A stretch of DNA of 64,000 bases, taken from NCBI RefSeq assembly GCF_000425745.1, contig NZ_KE384442.1, forward strand, positions 376,968 to 440,967, written 5' to 3'. This stretch comes from Pseudomonas cremoricolorata DSM 17059 = NBRC 16634 (GTDB lineage: Bacteria; Pseudomonadota; Gammaproteobacteria; Pseudomonadales; Pseudomonadaceae). Under the pieces are notes generated by a model. It did no database searches and had not been told where the DNA came from. It worked only from the letters and a program-made list of their open reading frames with translations. The translations under genes were made by a program, and so were the position numbers. Shown piece after piece: positions 41,106 through 48,931 of this stretch; positions within the stretch are counted from its first letter, which is position 1; each line of letters begins with the position of its first letter.

Positions 41106-41867
41106 ATGCAGTCGACGCCACCGCGCGCGGTAACAGCCATCTGCCACGCCCTGCAGGAGCAGATCGAACACGGCCTGCTGGCGCCGGGCAGTCGATTGCC
41201 CGGCGAGCGCACCCTCAGTGAGGTGTTCGCCACCACGCGGATCACCCTGCGTGAAGCGCTGGTGCAACTGGAAGCCCTGGGCCTGATCTATCGGGAAGAG
41301 CGTCGTGGCTGGTTCGTCTCGCCGGCGCGGCTGACCTACGACCTGATCGAGCGCAGCCATTTCCACGCGATGGTTTGTGCGCAAGGGCGCAGCCCGGCCA
41401 CGCAACTGCTTTCAGCCTGCCTGCAGCCGGCCTCGGCGCTGATCTGCGCGCACCTGCAATTGCCGGCGCTGTCCAGCGTGGTGCGTATCTGCCGGGTGCG
41501 GCGCATCGATGGTCGCGCGGTGCTGTACGCCGAGCACTACCTCAACCCGCGTTATTTTCCAGGCATTCTGCAACTGGACCTCAGTCAGTCGCTGACCCGC
41601 CTGTACGCCAGCGAGTACGGCATTTTCTATGGTCAGGTCGGCTTTGAAATCCTGCCCACCGCCTTGCCCGCCGCAGCTGCCAGCGCCCTGCGCGTGTCCA
41701 GCGGCAGCGCCGGGCTGCACGTGCTGCGCAGCAACAGTGACCAGCACGGGCGCCTGATCGACTGTGACTTGGAGTACTGGCGGCACGATGCGATTCGCAT
41801 CCGCGCCGAGGTCACTCCGTCGCGGCTGCCGGCATTGGCTCGGACGGCTTGCCGCCCGCCGCCGTGA
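41106..41867 (+). CDS. GntR-family regulator with UTRA domain
   Basis: A 253-residue HutC-type regulator. The winged helix is at residues about 8-74 (GSRLPGERTLSEVFATTRITLREALVQLEALGLIYREERRGWFV) and the UTRA ligand domain at about 90-240 (RVRRIDGRAVLYAEHYLNPRYFPGIL). PhnF and PhnR regulators of phosphonate genes share this layout. It is divergent from the ABC operon and almost certainly controls it. Its 3' end overlaps the mechanosensitive channel gene by 56 bases tail to tail. Confidence 0.9.
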   Translation: MQSTPPRAVTAICHALQEQIEHGLLAPGSRLPGERTLSEVFATTRITLREALVQLEALGLIYREERRGWFVSPARLTYDLIERSHFHAMVCAQGRSPATQLLSACLQPASALICAHLQLPALSSVVRICRVRRIDGRAVLYAEHYLNPRYFPGILQLDLSQSLTRLYASEYGIFYGQVGFEILPTALPAAAASALRVSSGSAGLHVLRSNSDQHGRLIDCDLEYWRHDAIRIRAEVTPSRLPALARTACRPPP

Positions 41868-43977
41868 CCACCTGCACGGAAAGGCGCGGCGTGGCGAGGT
41901 CCAGGCCTTGTTCGTCGAGCTGGCGCTTGAGCGCCAGGTTGAATGCGCGTGACACTTCCCACTGCTTGATCGGCGCGGTCTTGAAGCGCGCACGCAGCAC
42001 CGCCGCCCCCGACTCGAAACTCTCCACACCCTGGAATTCCAGCGGCGACCAGATATTGCGGCGCATCAACGGGTCGTTGCGCATCTTCTGTCCGACTTCA
42101 CGGATCAGCGTCATCGCTGCGTCGATGCTCATGCTGTGGGGGATGGCGATGCGGAAAATCGCGTAGCCGAATTCGCGCGAGTAGTTCTTGATGCTCTTGA
42201 TCTCGCTGAACGGAATGGTATGCACGATGCCGTCGATGTCGCGCAGGCGCACGGTGCGGATAGTCAGGCCTTCGACCGTACCGAGGTGACCGCCGACATC
42301 CACGTAGTCGTCGATCGCCAGCGAGTCCTCGATGATGATGAACAGACCGGTGATCAGGTCGGCCACCAGCGATTGCGCACCGAAACCGATCGCCAGGCCG
42401 ATGACACCGGCACCGGCGAGCAGCGGGGTGACGTTCATGCCCATGTTGGCCAGGGCGACGATCAGCGCGATGATGGCGATGGCCACGAACAGCACGTTGC
42501 GGATCAGCGGCATCATCGTCTGCGCGCGGGCGTTGGCCATGCCGCGGCGCGAGCGCACCAGGGCGTGGTGCACGGCGGTGTCGGCAAGAATCCAGACCAG
42601 CCAGGCGACGACCAAGGTGCTGATCAGGCCCAGCAGGCGCATGCTGATGTCGTGGCCATCGCCTTCTGCGAAGCGAATCATCGACAGGCCCCAGACGCGC
42701 AGACCCAGTTCGATGAACAACAGCCAGATGAACAGGTGCGCCAGGGCATAGCCGAAGTTCTGCAGGCGCTCGGCGTAGGCCGCGTGACGCCGCGCGTTGA
42801 GTGCGGTTTTCGCCGCGTGGCGACGCACCAGGCCGTTGAGCACCATGCACACCACCACCAGCACCGTGCACATCAGCGACTGGCGCAGCGCGGTGCTGGT
42901 GTCGCCGGCTGAGACGAAGGTGGCGAACAGCGAAATCGCCACCAGCACCAGCGCCGGCACATACCAGAAACTGCCCAGCACCTCGATGGTGTCGCTCAGT
43001 GTGCGCCGGGTCAGGCGCCGCGACAGCGGCTGGTTGCGGATCAGGTGAGCGATCGGGCGGCGGAAGCGCAGGATGAACAGCCCTGTGCACAATGCCGCGA
43101 GGACATTGGCCACCGTGGCGATGGAGTGCGCCAGGTGCACGCCCAGGGCGCTGGTCAGGCGTGGATCGCTCATGGCCTCGCCGAACGCGGCGAAGCTGCC
43201 GATCAGCCACAGCGGGTTGAAGGCGCGATGACGCAGGATGTGCAGCGCGCGGTGGCGGTGCGGGCCGTCGAGCAGGGAGAAGGCGATCACGCAGATCGCC
43301 GAGAAGCAGGTGCCGACCACCAGCGCATAGGCCAGCACCATCGCCAGCGACTTGCCCAGTGATGGCGGCAAGACGAAACTCAGGTAAACCGTGAAGATCA
43401 GCGCCACCAGCCACGGACCGAGCTTGCGCAGGGCAAAACGCACCAGGTCCCAGGTGCGTGGGTGCTGGGGCAGTTCCTCGCTCAGGCCAAAGCGCAGGCG
43501 CACGCGGTGGCTGATCCAGTTGAAGGCGAACGCCAGCAAGCTCCACACCGCGATCACTGCGGCGAAGCCAAACAGAATGGCCGGCCATTGCTGCACCGGT
43601 ACCACCCGGTCGATCAGCTCGCCCTTGGCCTGGCGGAATTCTTCCGACCAGCGCACGAAGGGGCTGGAGTCGCCGCTGAACTGCTCTTCGAAATCATGCA
43701 GCGCGCCCGAGATCAGCCCCAGCACGCCTTGCTCGACGGTAGGCTGCGACTGGCGCGACGCATCGCGTAGCTTCTTCAGGTCAGCCAGCAGCTTGGCCCG
43801 TTGCTGGTCGTTCTCAAGGTTCTTGATCACCTCGTCGAGGGACTTGCCCAAAGGCTCGCTGGCCTCGGGTTGCTGCGAGCTGCTGCTCGACCCCAGCAGG
43901 CCAGGCAACCCGGCCGCCTGGGCCGGAACGACGAACAGCAACAGCAGCAGGGTCAGGCAACGCAGAAGAGCTGGCAC
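41812..43977 (-). CDS. MscS-family mechanosensitive channel (large)
   Basis: A 721-residue channel. Signal peptide about 1-21, a periplasmic helical domain with a Gln/Ser-rich piece, then about ten membrane helices. The pore and beta domain are unmistakable: GAGVIGLAIGFGAQSLVADLITGLFIIIEDSLAIDDYVDVGGHLGTVEGL (about 510-560). Such channels open under hypo-osmotic stress. GTG start, with GAGG about 11 bases before. A longer upstream frame has no membrane or domain character. The 3' end overlaps the GntR gene. Confidence 0.88.
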   Translation of the reverse strand: MPALLRCLTLLLLLFVVPAQAAGLPGLLGSSSSSQQPEASEPLGKSLDEVIKNLENDQQRAKLLADLKKLRDASRQSQPTVEQGVLGLISGALHDFEEQFSGDSSPFVRWSEEFRQAKGELIDRVVPVQQWPAILFGFAAVIAVWSLLAFAFNWISHRVRLRFGLSEELPQHPRTWDLVRFALRKLGPWLVALIFTVYLSFVLPPSLGKSLAMVLAYALVVGTCFSAICVIAFSLLDGPHRHRALHILRHRAFNPLWLIGSFAAFGEAMSDPRLTSALGVHLAHSIATVANVLAALCTGLFILRFRRPIAHLIRNQPLSRRLTRRTLSDTIEVLGSFWYVPALVLVAISLFATFVSAGDTSTALRQSLMCTVLVVVCMVLNGLVRRHAAKTALNARRHAAYAERLQNFGYALAHLFIWLLFIELGLRVWGLSMIRFAEGDGHDISMRLLGLISTLVVAWLVWILADTAVHHALVRSRRGMANARAQTMMPLIRNVLFVAIAIIALIVALANMGMNVTPLLAGAGVIGLAIGFGAQSLVADLITGLFIIIEDSLAIDDYVDVGGHLGTVEGLTIRTVRLRDIDGIVHTIPFSEIKSIKNYSREFGYAIFRIAIPHSMSIDAAMTLIREVGQKMRNDPLMRRNIWSPLEFQGVESFESGAAVLRARFKTAPIKQWEVSRAFNLALKRQLDEQGLDLATPRLSVQVVTAAGGKPSEPMPAAATE

Positions 43978-44024
43978 TGGAAAAACGACCTCGGGATGAA
44001 CGACTGCCCGAGTGTAGAGATTTT

Positions 44025-44189
44025 TCAGGCCAGTTTCTCGAGGATCTTCCAGCAGGCCGTGCCGAACACTGCAATGGTGCCGATCCACATCATCAGCACG
44101 CCGCTGTTGCGCTCGCGCAGACTGAAGCCGAGGGTCAGCAGCAGCAGACCGGCGACGATGGGCAATAGATCGATCATGAAGGGTGACAT
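44025..44189 (-). CDS. Small membrane protein
   Basis: A 54-residue protein with two membrane helices (LLPIVAGLLLLTLGFSL and VLMMWIGTIAVFGTACWKIL). An AAGGAA ribosome binding site precedes the ATG. I cannot name a family; it appears a genuine small gene from its ribosome site, its hydrophobic pattern and its place between two same-strand genes. Confidence 0.6.
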   Translation of the reverse strand: MSPFMIDLLPIVAGLLLLTLGFSLRERNSGVLMMWIGTIAVFGTACWKILEKLA

Positions 44190-44260
44190 CGGTAACTTCC
44201 TTGTGTGAAACGTCCCTGAAATCAAGCCGGCGTCTGCATGCGCCGGCTTGTCGTGGCAAC

Positions 44261-44896
44261 TCAGAACGGGGCAGGGCACTCGAAGCGCAGCCGCTCACCG
44301 CTGCGCGGATGCGTGAAACTGAGCATGCTGGCGTGCAGGCACAGCCGCTCATGGGCGGCCAGCGCTTCGGGGTTCGCATACAGGCGGTCGCCCAGCAGCG
44401 GGTGGCCGATAGAGAGCATATGGACACGCAATTGGTGCGAGCGACCGGTGATCGGGGTCAGCTCTACCCGGCAGTGGTCGCCACAGCGCTCGAGGATGCG
44501 CCAGAAGGTCAGGGCATGCTTGCCCTGCTCGTGATCGACCACATGGCGTGGTTTGGTCGGCGGGTCGTAGCGCAGCGGCAGGTCGATGCTGCCGCTGTCT
44601 AGGCTCGGTTGCCCCCAGCACAGCGCGGTGTAGGCCTTTTCGGTTTCGCGATCATGAAACTGTCGGGACAGTTCGCGGTGGCTATCGGCGTCGCGCGCCA
44701 GCAGGATGATGCCGGAAGTCTCCCAGTCCAGCCGATGCACGATCAGCGCATCGGGATAGCCATTTTCCTGCAGGCGGGTGATCAGGCAGTCCTTGTTGTC
44801 ATCGGCACGCCCTGGCACCGACAGCAGCAACGTGGGCTTGTTGATCACCAGGATGGCGGCATCCTGGTAAAGGATCTGGACATTCGACAGCGGCAT
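44261..44896 (-). CDS. RluA-family pseudouridine synthase
   Basis: A 211-residue RNA-modifying enzyme. The catalytic Asp lies in HRLDWETSGIILLA (about 54-67). The family's substrate-binding segments are LITRLQENGYPD and ELTPITGRSHQLRVHM. The N-terminal S4 domain of some members is missing, so it resembles RluA-type enzymes that modify rRNA or tRNA. The target site cannot be told. Length is normal for the short group. Confidence 0.9.
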   Translation of the reverse strand: MPLSNVQILYQDAAILVINKPTLLLSVPGRADDNKDCLITRLQENGYPDALIVHRLDWETSGIILLARDADSHRELSRQFHDRETEKAYTALCWGQPSLDSGSIDLPLRYDPPTKPRHVVDHEQGKHALTFWRILERCGDHCRVELTPITGRSHQLRVHMLSIGHPLLGDRLYANPEALAAHERLCLHASMLSFTHPRSGERLRFECPAPF

Positions 44897-44944
44897 TGCA
44901 GACTCTCGGCAGGGGCCAGCCGCATGGGCAGGCGGGCACGAACG

Positions 44945-44970
44945 AAAAAGAGCGGCACCGCGCCGCTCCG
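44945..44970 (-). terminator. Intrinsic terminator of minDE (left arm of long repeat)
   Basis: On the minus strand AGCGGC pairs with GCCGCT around GCGGT and continues CTTTTT. It lies about 95 bases after minE and is the left arm of the 23-bp inverted repeat. Confidence 0.7.
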
Positions 44971-45055
44971 ACAGCTCGCCACTATACCTGCTCGCGTGCC
45001 ACTGTCGGCACCGGGTTCAGGAAAGTGGGCTGCGGAGCGGCGCGGTGCCGCTCTT
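44948..45055. repeat. 23-bp perfect inverted repeat around 62 bases
   Basis: Arms 44948-44970 and 45033-45055 are exact reverse complements. Each arm is also a hairpin on its own (AGCGGC-n5-GCCGCT). The whole lies between the RluA-family gene and minE. It has the shape of a two-unit palindromic element (BIME-like) or of paired terminators. Confidence 0.8.
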
Positions 45056-45065
45056 CAGGGGCCGA

Positions 45066-45320
45066 TCAACGATCAGGCAGGGTGATGTTCAATTCCAGAA
45101 TCGAGCAACTGCCCTGGTTCTCCAGAGCCACCTGCACATCATCGTTGCCGATGTTGACGTATTTGCGGATCACTTCCAGCAGCTCTTGCTGCATGGCAGG
45201 CAAGTAATCCGGGGTGCTGCGCTGGCCACGCTCGTGCGCCACGATGATCTGTAGACGCTCTTTCGCTACCGACGCGCTGGCGGTTTTCTGTCTGCCACGA
45301 AAGAAGTCAAAAAGGTTCAT
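45066..45320 (-). CDS. minE: Cell division topological specificity factor MinE
   Basis: An 84-residue protein. The N-terminus MNLFDFFRGRQKTASASVAKERLQIIVAHE gives the membrane-targeting and MinD-contact parts, and the rest is the dimerisation domain. It stimulates MinD ATPase so that the Min proteins oscillate. It starts 3 bases after minD ends. Confidence 0.97.
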   Translation of the reverse strand: MNLFDFFRGRQKTASASVAKERLQIIVAHERGQRSTPDYLPAMQQELLEVIRKYVNIGNDDVQVALENQGSCSILELNITLPDR

Positions 45321-45323
45321 GGT

Positions 45324-46136
45324 CTATTTGCCTCCAAACAGGCGCGCGAAGAATCCTTGCTTCTGCGCTTCGATGAACCGCAAAGGCTTTTCTTTGCCCA
45401 GCAGACGGTCGACGGTATCGCTATAGGCCTGGCCGGCATCGCTCTGGTCGTCGAGGATGACCGGGTTGCCGCTGTTGGAAGCCTTGAGCACGGCCTGGGA
45501 TTCAGGAATCACGCCCTTGAGCTTGATCGAGAGGATTTCCTCGACGTCCGCGACGCTGAGCATTTCGCCCTTTTCCACGCGCTCGGGGTGGTAGCGGGTG
45601 ATCAGCAGGTGTTCCTTGATCGGATCTTCGCCGTTTTCCGAGCGGCGCGACTTGCTCGAGAGCAGGCCGAGCATGCGGTCGGAGTCGCGTACCGAAGAGA
45701 CTTCCGGGTTGGTCACCACGATGGCTTCGTCGGCGAAATACATCGCCAGGTGCGCACCCTTTTCGATACCGGCCGGGGAGTCGCAGATGACGTAGTCGAA
45801 GGTGTTCTTCAACTCGTTGAGCACACGCTCGACGCCTTCCTGGGTCAGGGCATCCTTGTCGCGGGTCTGGCTCGCGGCGAGGATGAACAGGTTTTCAAGG
45901 CGTTTGTCCTTGATCAGTGCCTGCTGCAGGTTGGCTTCGTTGTTGACGACGTTGACGAAGTCGTACACCACGCGGCGCTCGCAGCCCATGATCAGGTCGA
46001 GGTTACGCAGGCCGACGTCGAAGTCGACGATGACGGTCTTGAATCCACGCATCGCGAGGCCGGTACCGATGGCGGCGCTGGTGGTGGTCTTGCCCACACC
46101 CCCTTTGCCGGAAGTCACCACGATAATTTTGGACAA
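45324..46136 (-). CDS. minD: Septum site-determining ATPase MinD
   Basis: A 270-residue ParA-type ATPase. The deviant Walker A is SGKGGVGKTTTSAAIG (about 8-23), and the C-terminal amphipathic helix (LLGKEKPLRFIEAQKQGFFARLFGGK) binds the membrane. It recruits MinC and is cleared by MinE. Full length. Confidence 0.98.
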   Translation of the reverse strand: MSKIIVVTSGKGGVGKTTTSAAIGTGLAMRGFKTVIVDFDVGLRNLDLIMGCERRVVYDFVNVVNNEANLQQALIKDKRLENLFILAASQTRDKDALTQEGVERVLNELKNTFDYVICDSPAGIEKGAHLAMYFADEAIVVTNPEVSSVRDSDRMLGLLSSKSRRSENGEDPIKEHLLITRYHPERVEKGEMLSVADVEEILSIKLKGVIPESQAVLKASNSGNPVILDDQSDAGQAYSDTVDRLLGKEKPLRFIEAQKQGFFARLFGGK

Positions 46137-46158
46137 GGTATCTCACCCCTAAATAAAC

Positions 46159-46241
46159 GGGACAGGTGTCCCAGCAAATACACAAAAATGGCAACCATGA
46201 AATAAGTTGCTATATAGATTGTTCGTTGAAAATGCCGGCAA
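46159..46241 (-). promoter_or_regulatory. Promoter candidate and palindrome between minC and minD
   Basis: On the minus strand TTGCCG (46241-46236) and TCTATA (46218-46213) are 17 bases apart, just after the minC stop. A 14-base palindrome (GGGACAGGTGTCCC-like, 46159-46172) follows in the leader of minDE. Together they suggest that minDE can be transcribed apart from minC. Confidence 0.4.
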
Positions 46242-46248
46242 GTATCAA

Positions 46249-46992
46249 TCAAAGTCGTGTGATGTTCAACACATCTCCAGACAAGCTGACTTGCACCCCG
46301 GAGCCCCACAATGGATCGCGGCGCAAGTCTTCGCTGACTTTGTATTGGCCGGCGATGGAGACCATTTCGGCAGTCATTTGCTGGCAGAAGATTCGCGCGC
46401 GGGTATTGCCCTTGATGCCGGCCAGCGCACGGCCACGCATGGCGCCATACACATGGATGTTGCCGTCGGCGAGCAGTTCGGCGCCTGGGCTGACCGAGGT
46501 GGTCACCACCAGGTCGCCGCCCTGGGCGTAGATTTGCTGGCCGCCGCGCACCGGCGCGGTGATGATCCGCGTCGGGCGGATCTCAGGCTCGGCGGGTGGC
46601 AGCGGTGCCGGCTCGGGCTTTTTCACTTCCGGCTCGGGCTCGATGGGCCGTTCGCGGGCCCCCGAGGGTGGCAGCACCGGCAGGTCGATGGCGATGGCCG
46701 CGGCGATGTCTTCGATGCGGCTGGCGCGCAGGGCCAGGGTGCGCAGGCCATGATGACGGCAGATACGCATCAATGCCGGCAAATCCAGAACGCCTGCGGT
46801 GGCCGGTAATTTATCCAGGGCCAATACCAGTGGCGTATTACTGAAGAAGTTCGGCGCCAGGGCTACCTTTGCCGCCAATTGCCGGTCAAGTTCATCCAAG
46901 TCATTGCGCGCCAGTTCCAGCACAGTAATGGCAAGCATGCTGCCTTTTAGCTGGAATACGGTGGAGGTGTCGTGGGGCGGGTTCGGGCTCAT
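46249..46992 (-). CDS. minC: Septum site-determining protein MinC
   Basis: A 247-residue FtsZ antagonist. The N-terminal FtsZ-binding domain is at residues about 12-105 (VFQLKGSMLAITVLELARNDL). A Pro/Glu linker is at about 115-145, and the C-terminal beta-helix is at about 150-247 (RGGQQIYAQGGDLVVTTSVSPGAELLADGNIHVYGAMRGRALAG). The start at MSPNPPHD puts the first domain at the same distance as in other pseudomonads; 47001 is an alternative. A 112-base gap to minD may hold a promoter. Confidence 0.95.
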   Translation of the reverse strand: MSPNPPHDTSTVFQLKGSMLAITVLELARNDLDELDRQLAAKVALAPNFFSNTPLVLALDKLPATAGVLDLPALMRICRHHGLRTLALRASRIEDIAAAIAIDLPVLPPSGARERPIEPEPEVKKPEPAPLPPAEPEIRPTRIITAPVRGGQQIYAQGGDLVVTTSVSPGAELLADGNIHVYGAMRGRALAGIKGNTRARIFCQQMTAEMVSIAGQYKVSEDLRRDPLWGSGVQVSLSGDVLNITRL

Positions 46993-47112
46993 GGTCTGCA
47001 TAGACGGCTTGTTGCGGAAAAAGTGCCCTGACTTATAGCGAGAAACTGCGATGGCCCGCAACCTGCGGCCAAAGGTTGTAGAATGCCCGGCCTTTGTCTT
47101 GCCGGAGTTTCA

Positions 47113-48048
47113 ATGGAACGCCCGCGTTTTCGTAAAGCCTTTCTTCATCCGCGCTTCTGGGCCCTGTGGCTGGGGTTGGGCGTGCTGTGGCTGGTCGTGC
47201 AGTTGCCGTATCGCACCCTGCTGAGTCTGGGCCGTGGCCTGGGCGCCATCATGTATCGCCTGGCTGGCGACCGTCGCCGCGTCGCTGAACGCAATCTGGA
47301 GCTGTGCTTCCCACAGTTGTCCGCCGACGAACGGCAGCATTTGCTCAAAGAGAACTTCGCCTCCACCGGTATCGCTTTCTTCGAGATGGCCATGAGCTGG
47401 TGGTGGCCCAAGGCACGTCTGGCGCGACTGGCGCACATCGAGGGGCTGGAGCATTTGCAGGCCGCTCAGCGCGATGGCCAGGGCGCGATCCTCATGGCGG
47501 TGCACTTCACCACCCTGGAAATCGGCGCAGCCTTGCTCGGTCAGGCGCACACCATCGACGGCATGTACCGCGAGCACAACAATGCCGTGTTCGACTTCAT
47601 CCAGCGCCGTGGCCGCGAGCGGCACAACCTCGATGCGCTTGCGGTAGAGCGCGAAGACGTACGCGGCATGCTCAAGCTGCTGCGTGCCGGCCGGGCGATC
47701 TGGTACGCGCCCGATCAGGACTACGGCGCCAAGCAGAGTCTGTTCGTACCGCTGTTCGGTATTCCTGCCGCCACCGTCACTGCCACCACCAAGTTCGCGC
47801 GTCTGGGCAAGGCGCGGGTCATTCCCTTCACCCAGCGTCGTCTGGCCGATGGCAGTGGCTATCGACTGGTGGTGCATCCGCCGCTCGAGGGTTTTCCGGG
47901 CGAGAGTGAAGAGGCCGACTGCCTGCGCATCAACCAGTGGGTGGAAGGGGTGTTGAGCGAGTGTCCGGAGCAGTACCTGTGGGCCCATCGGCGCTTCAAG
48001 TCACGTCCCGAAGGGGCAGCGCCGCTGTACGACAAGCGCCGCCGCTGA
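47113..48048 (+). CDS. Lipid A late acyltransferase (LpxL/HtrB family)
   Basis: A 311-residue inner-membrane acyltransferase that adds a secondary acyl chain to lipid A. One N-terminal membrane helix (WALWLGLGVLWLVVQLPY), then the HX4E motif AVHFTTLEIG (near residue 136) and the family line ERNLELCFPQLSADER. Pseudomonads have more than one such enzyme, so the acyl chain and position are not assigned. It is divergent from minC. Confidence 0.92.
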   Translation: MERPRFRKAFLHPRFWALWLGLGVLWLVVQLPYRTLLSLGRGLGAIMYRLAGDRRRVAERNLELCFPQLSADERQHLLKENFASTGIAFFEMAMSWWWPKARLARLAHIEGLEHLQAAQRDGQGAILMAVHFTTLEIGAALLGQAHTIDGMYREHNNAVFDFIQRRGRERHNLDALAVEREDVRGMLKLLRAGRAIWYAPDQDYGAKQSLFVPLFGIPAATVTATTKFARLGKARVIPFTQRRLADGSGYRLVVHPPLEGFPGESEEADCLRINQWVEGVLSECPEQYLWAHRRFKSRPEGAAPLYDKRRR

Positions 48049-48103
48049 ACAGGCTGGACCGCGACGCGAACCCGGGCGGTTGGCGTCGCGGCAGGGCAGG
48101 CGA

Positions 48104-48931
48104 TTACTCGGCGATCTGCAGTTTGCGCGACTGGGTGTAGACGTAGCGCACCTTCTCGTACTCGAACGGCGAGTTCAGCTGGCCGTAGCGGAAGTTGGTG
48201 GTGTAGCGCTTGTCCAGAGCGCGCAATGCGAAGATTTCCGGATGACGGCTGCTGGCGTCGGCAACGTTGAGGTAGTTGACCGATTGCTCGCCGACATAGT
48301 CCACCACTCGCCCGGTGGTATCGCGCAGGTTCGACGGGCCGAACAGCGGCAGCATGATGTACGGGCCTTCCGGCACGCCGTAGAAGCCCAGGGTCTGGCC
48401 GAAATCTTCGTTCTGGCGGGCCAGGCCCATCTTGCTCGCCGGGTCCCACAGGCCGCCGACGCCAATGATGGTGTTGAACAGCAGGCGTGCGGTGATCTGC
48501 CCGGCGCGTTCACCCTTGAGCTGCAGCACGCTGTTGAACAGGTTCGACACGTCACCTAGGTTTTCGAAGAAGTGCGTCACGCCGCTGCGAATGAAGCGCG
48601 GGGTGACGTAGCGGTAGCCATCGACCGCAGGCAGCAGCACCCATTGGTCGAGGCGATAGTTGAAGTGGTAGACGCGCCGGTTGATCGACTCCCAAGGGTC
48701 GTAGACGTTGAGCGCGGTCAGGGTCGAGCGCTCGAACTCGCGCTGATCCAGGCCTGGGTTGAATTTCAGTTCGCGCAGCGGGTTGAGGAAACCATCCGGG
48801 CCGGCGGTGGGCTGCGGCTCGGGCGCGTCGAACACGTCGGCTTCGACCACGCTGGTACGCGGTGCGACTTCCGCTGCCTGGACGGTGCCTGCCAGCAACA
48901 GGGCGGTGATGATCAGCAGTCGATTAGCCAC
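48104..48931 (-). CDS. mlaA: Phospholipid-removing protein MlaA (VacJ)
   Basis: A 275-residue outer-membrane protein that takes mislocalised phospholipid from the outer leaflet. The family core is plain: NVYDPWESINRRVYHFNYRLDQW, VTHFFENLGDVSNLFNSVLQLK, RLLFNTIIGVGGLWDPASKMGL and GPYIMLPLFGPSNLRDTTGRVVDY. The signal sequence ends VQAAEV with no cysteine, so it lacks the lipobox of the E. coli protein. GTG start within the previous gene's end; GGAG lies at a good distance. Confidence 0.93.
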   Translation of the reverse strand: MANRLLIITALLLAGTVQAAEVAPRTSVVEADVFDAPEPQPTAGPDGFLNPLRELKFNPGLDQREFERSTLTALNVYDPWESINRRVYHFNYRLDQWVLLPAVDGYRYVTPRFIRSGVTHFFENLGDVSNLFNSVLQLKGERAGQITARLLFNTIIGVGGLWDPASKMGLARQNEDFGQTLGFYGVPEGPYIMLPLFGPSNLRDTTGRVVDYVGEQSVNYLNVADASSRHPEIFALRALDKRYTTNFRYGQLNSPFEYEKVRYVYTQSRKLQIAE

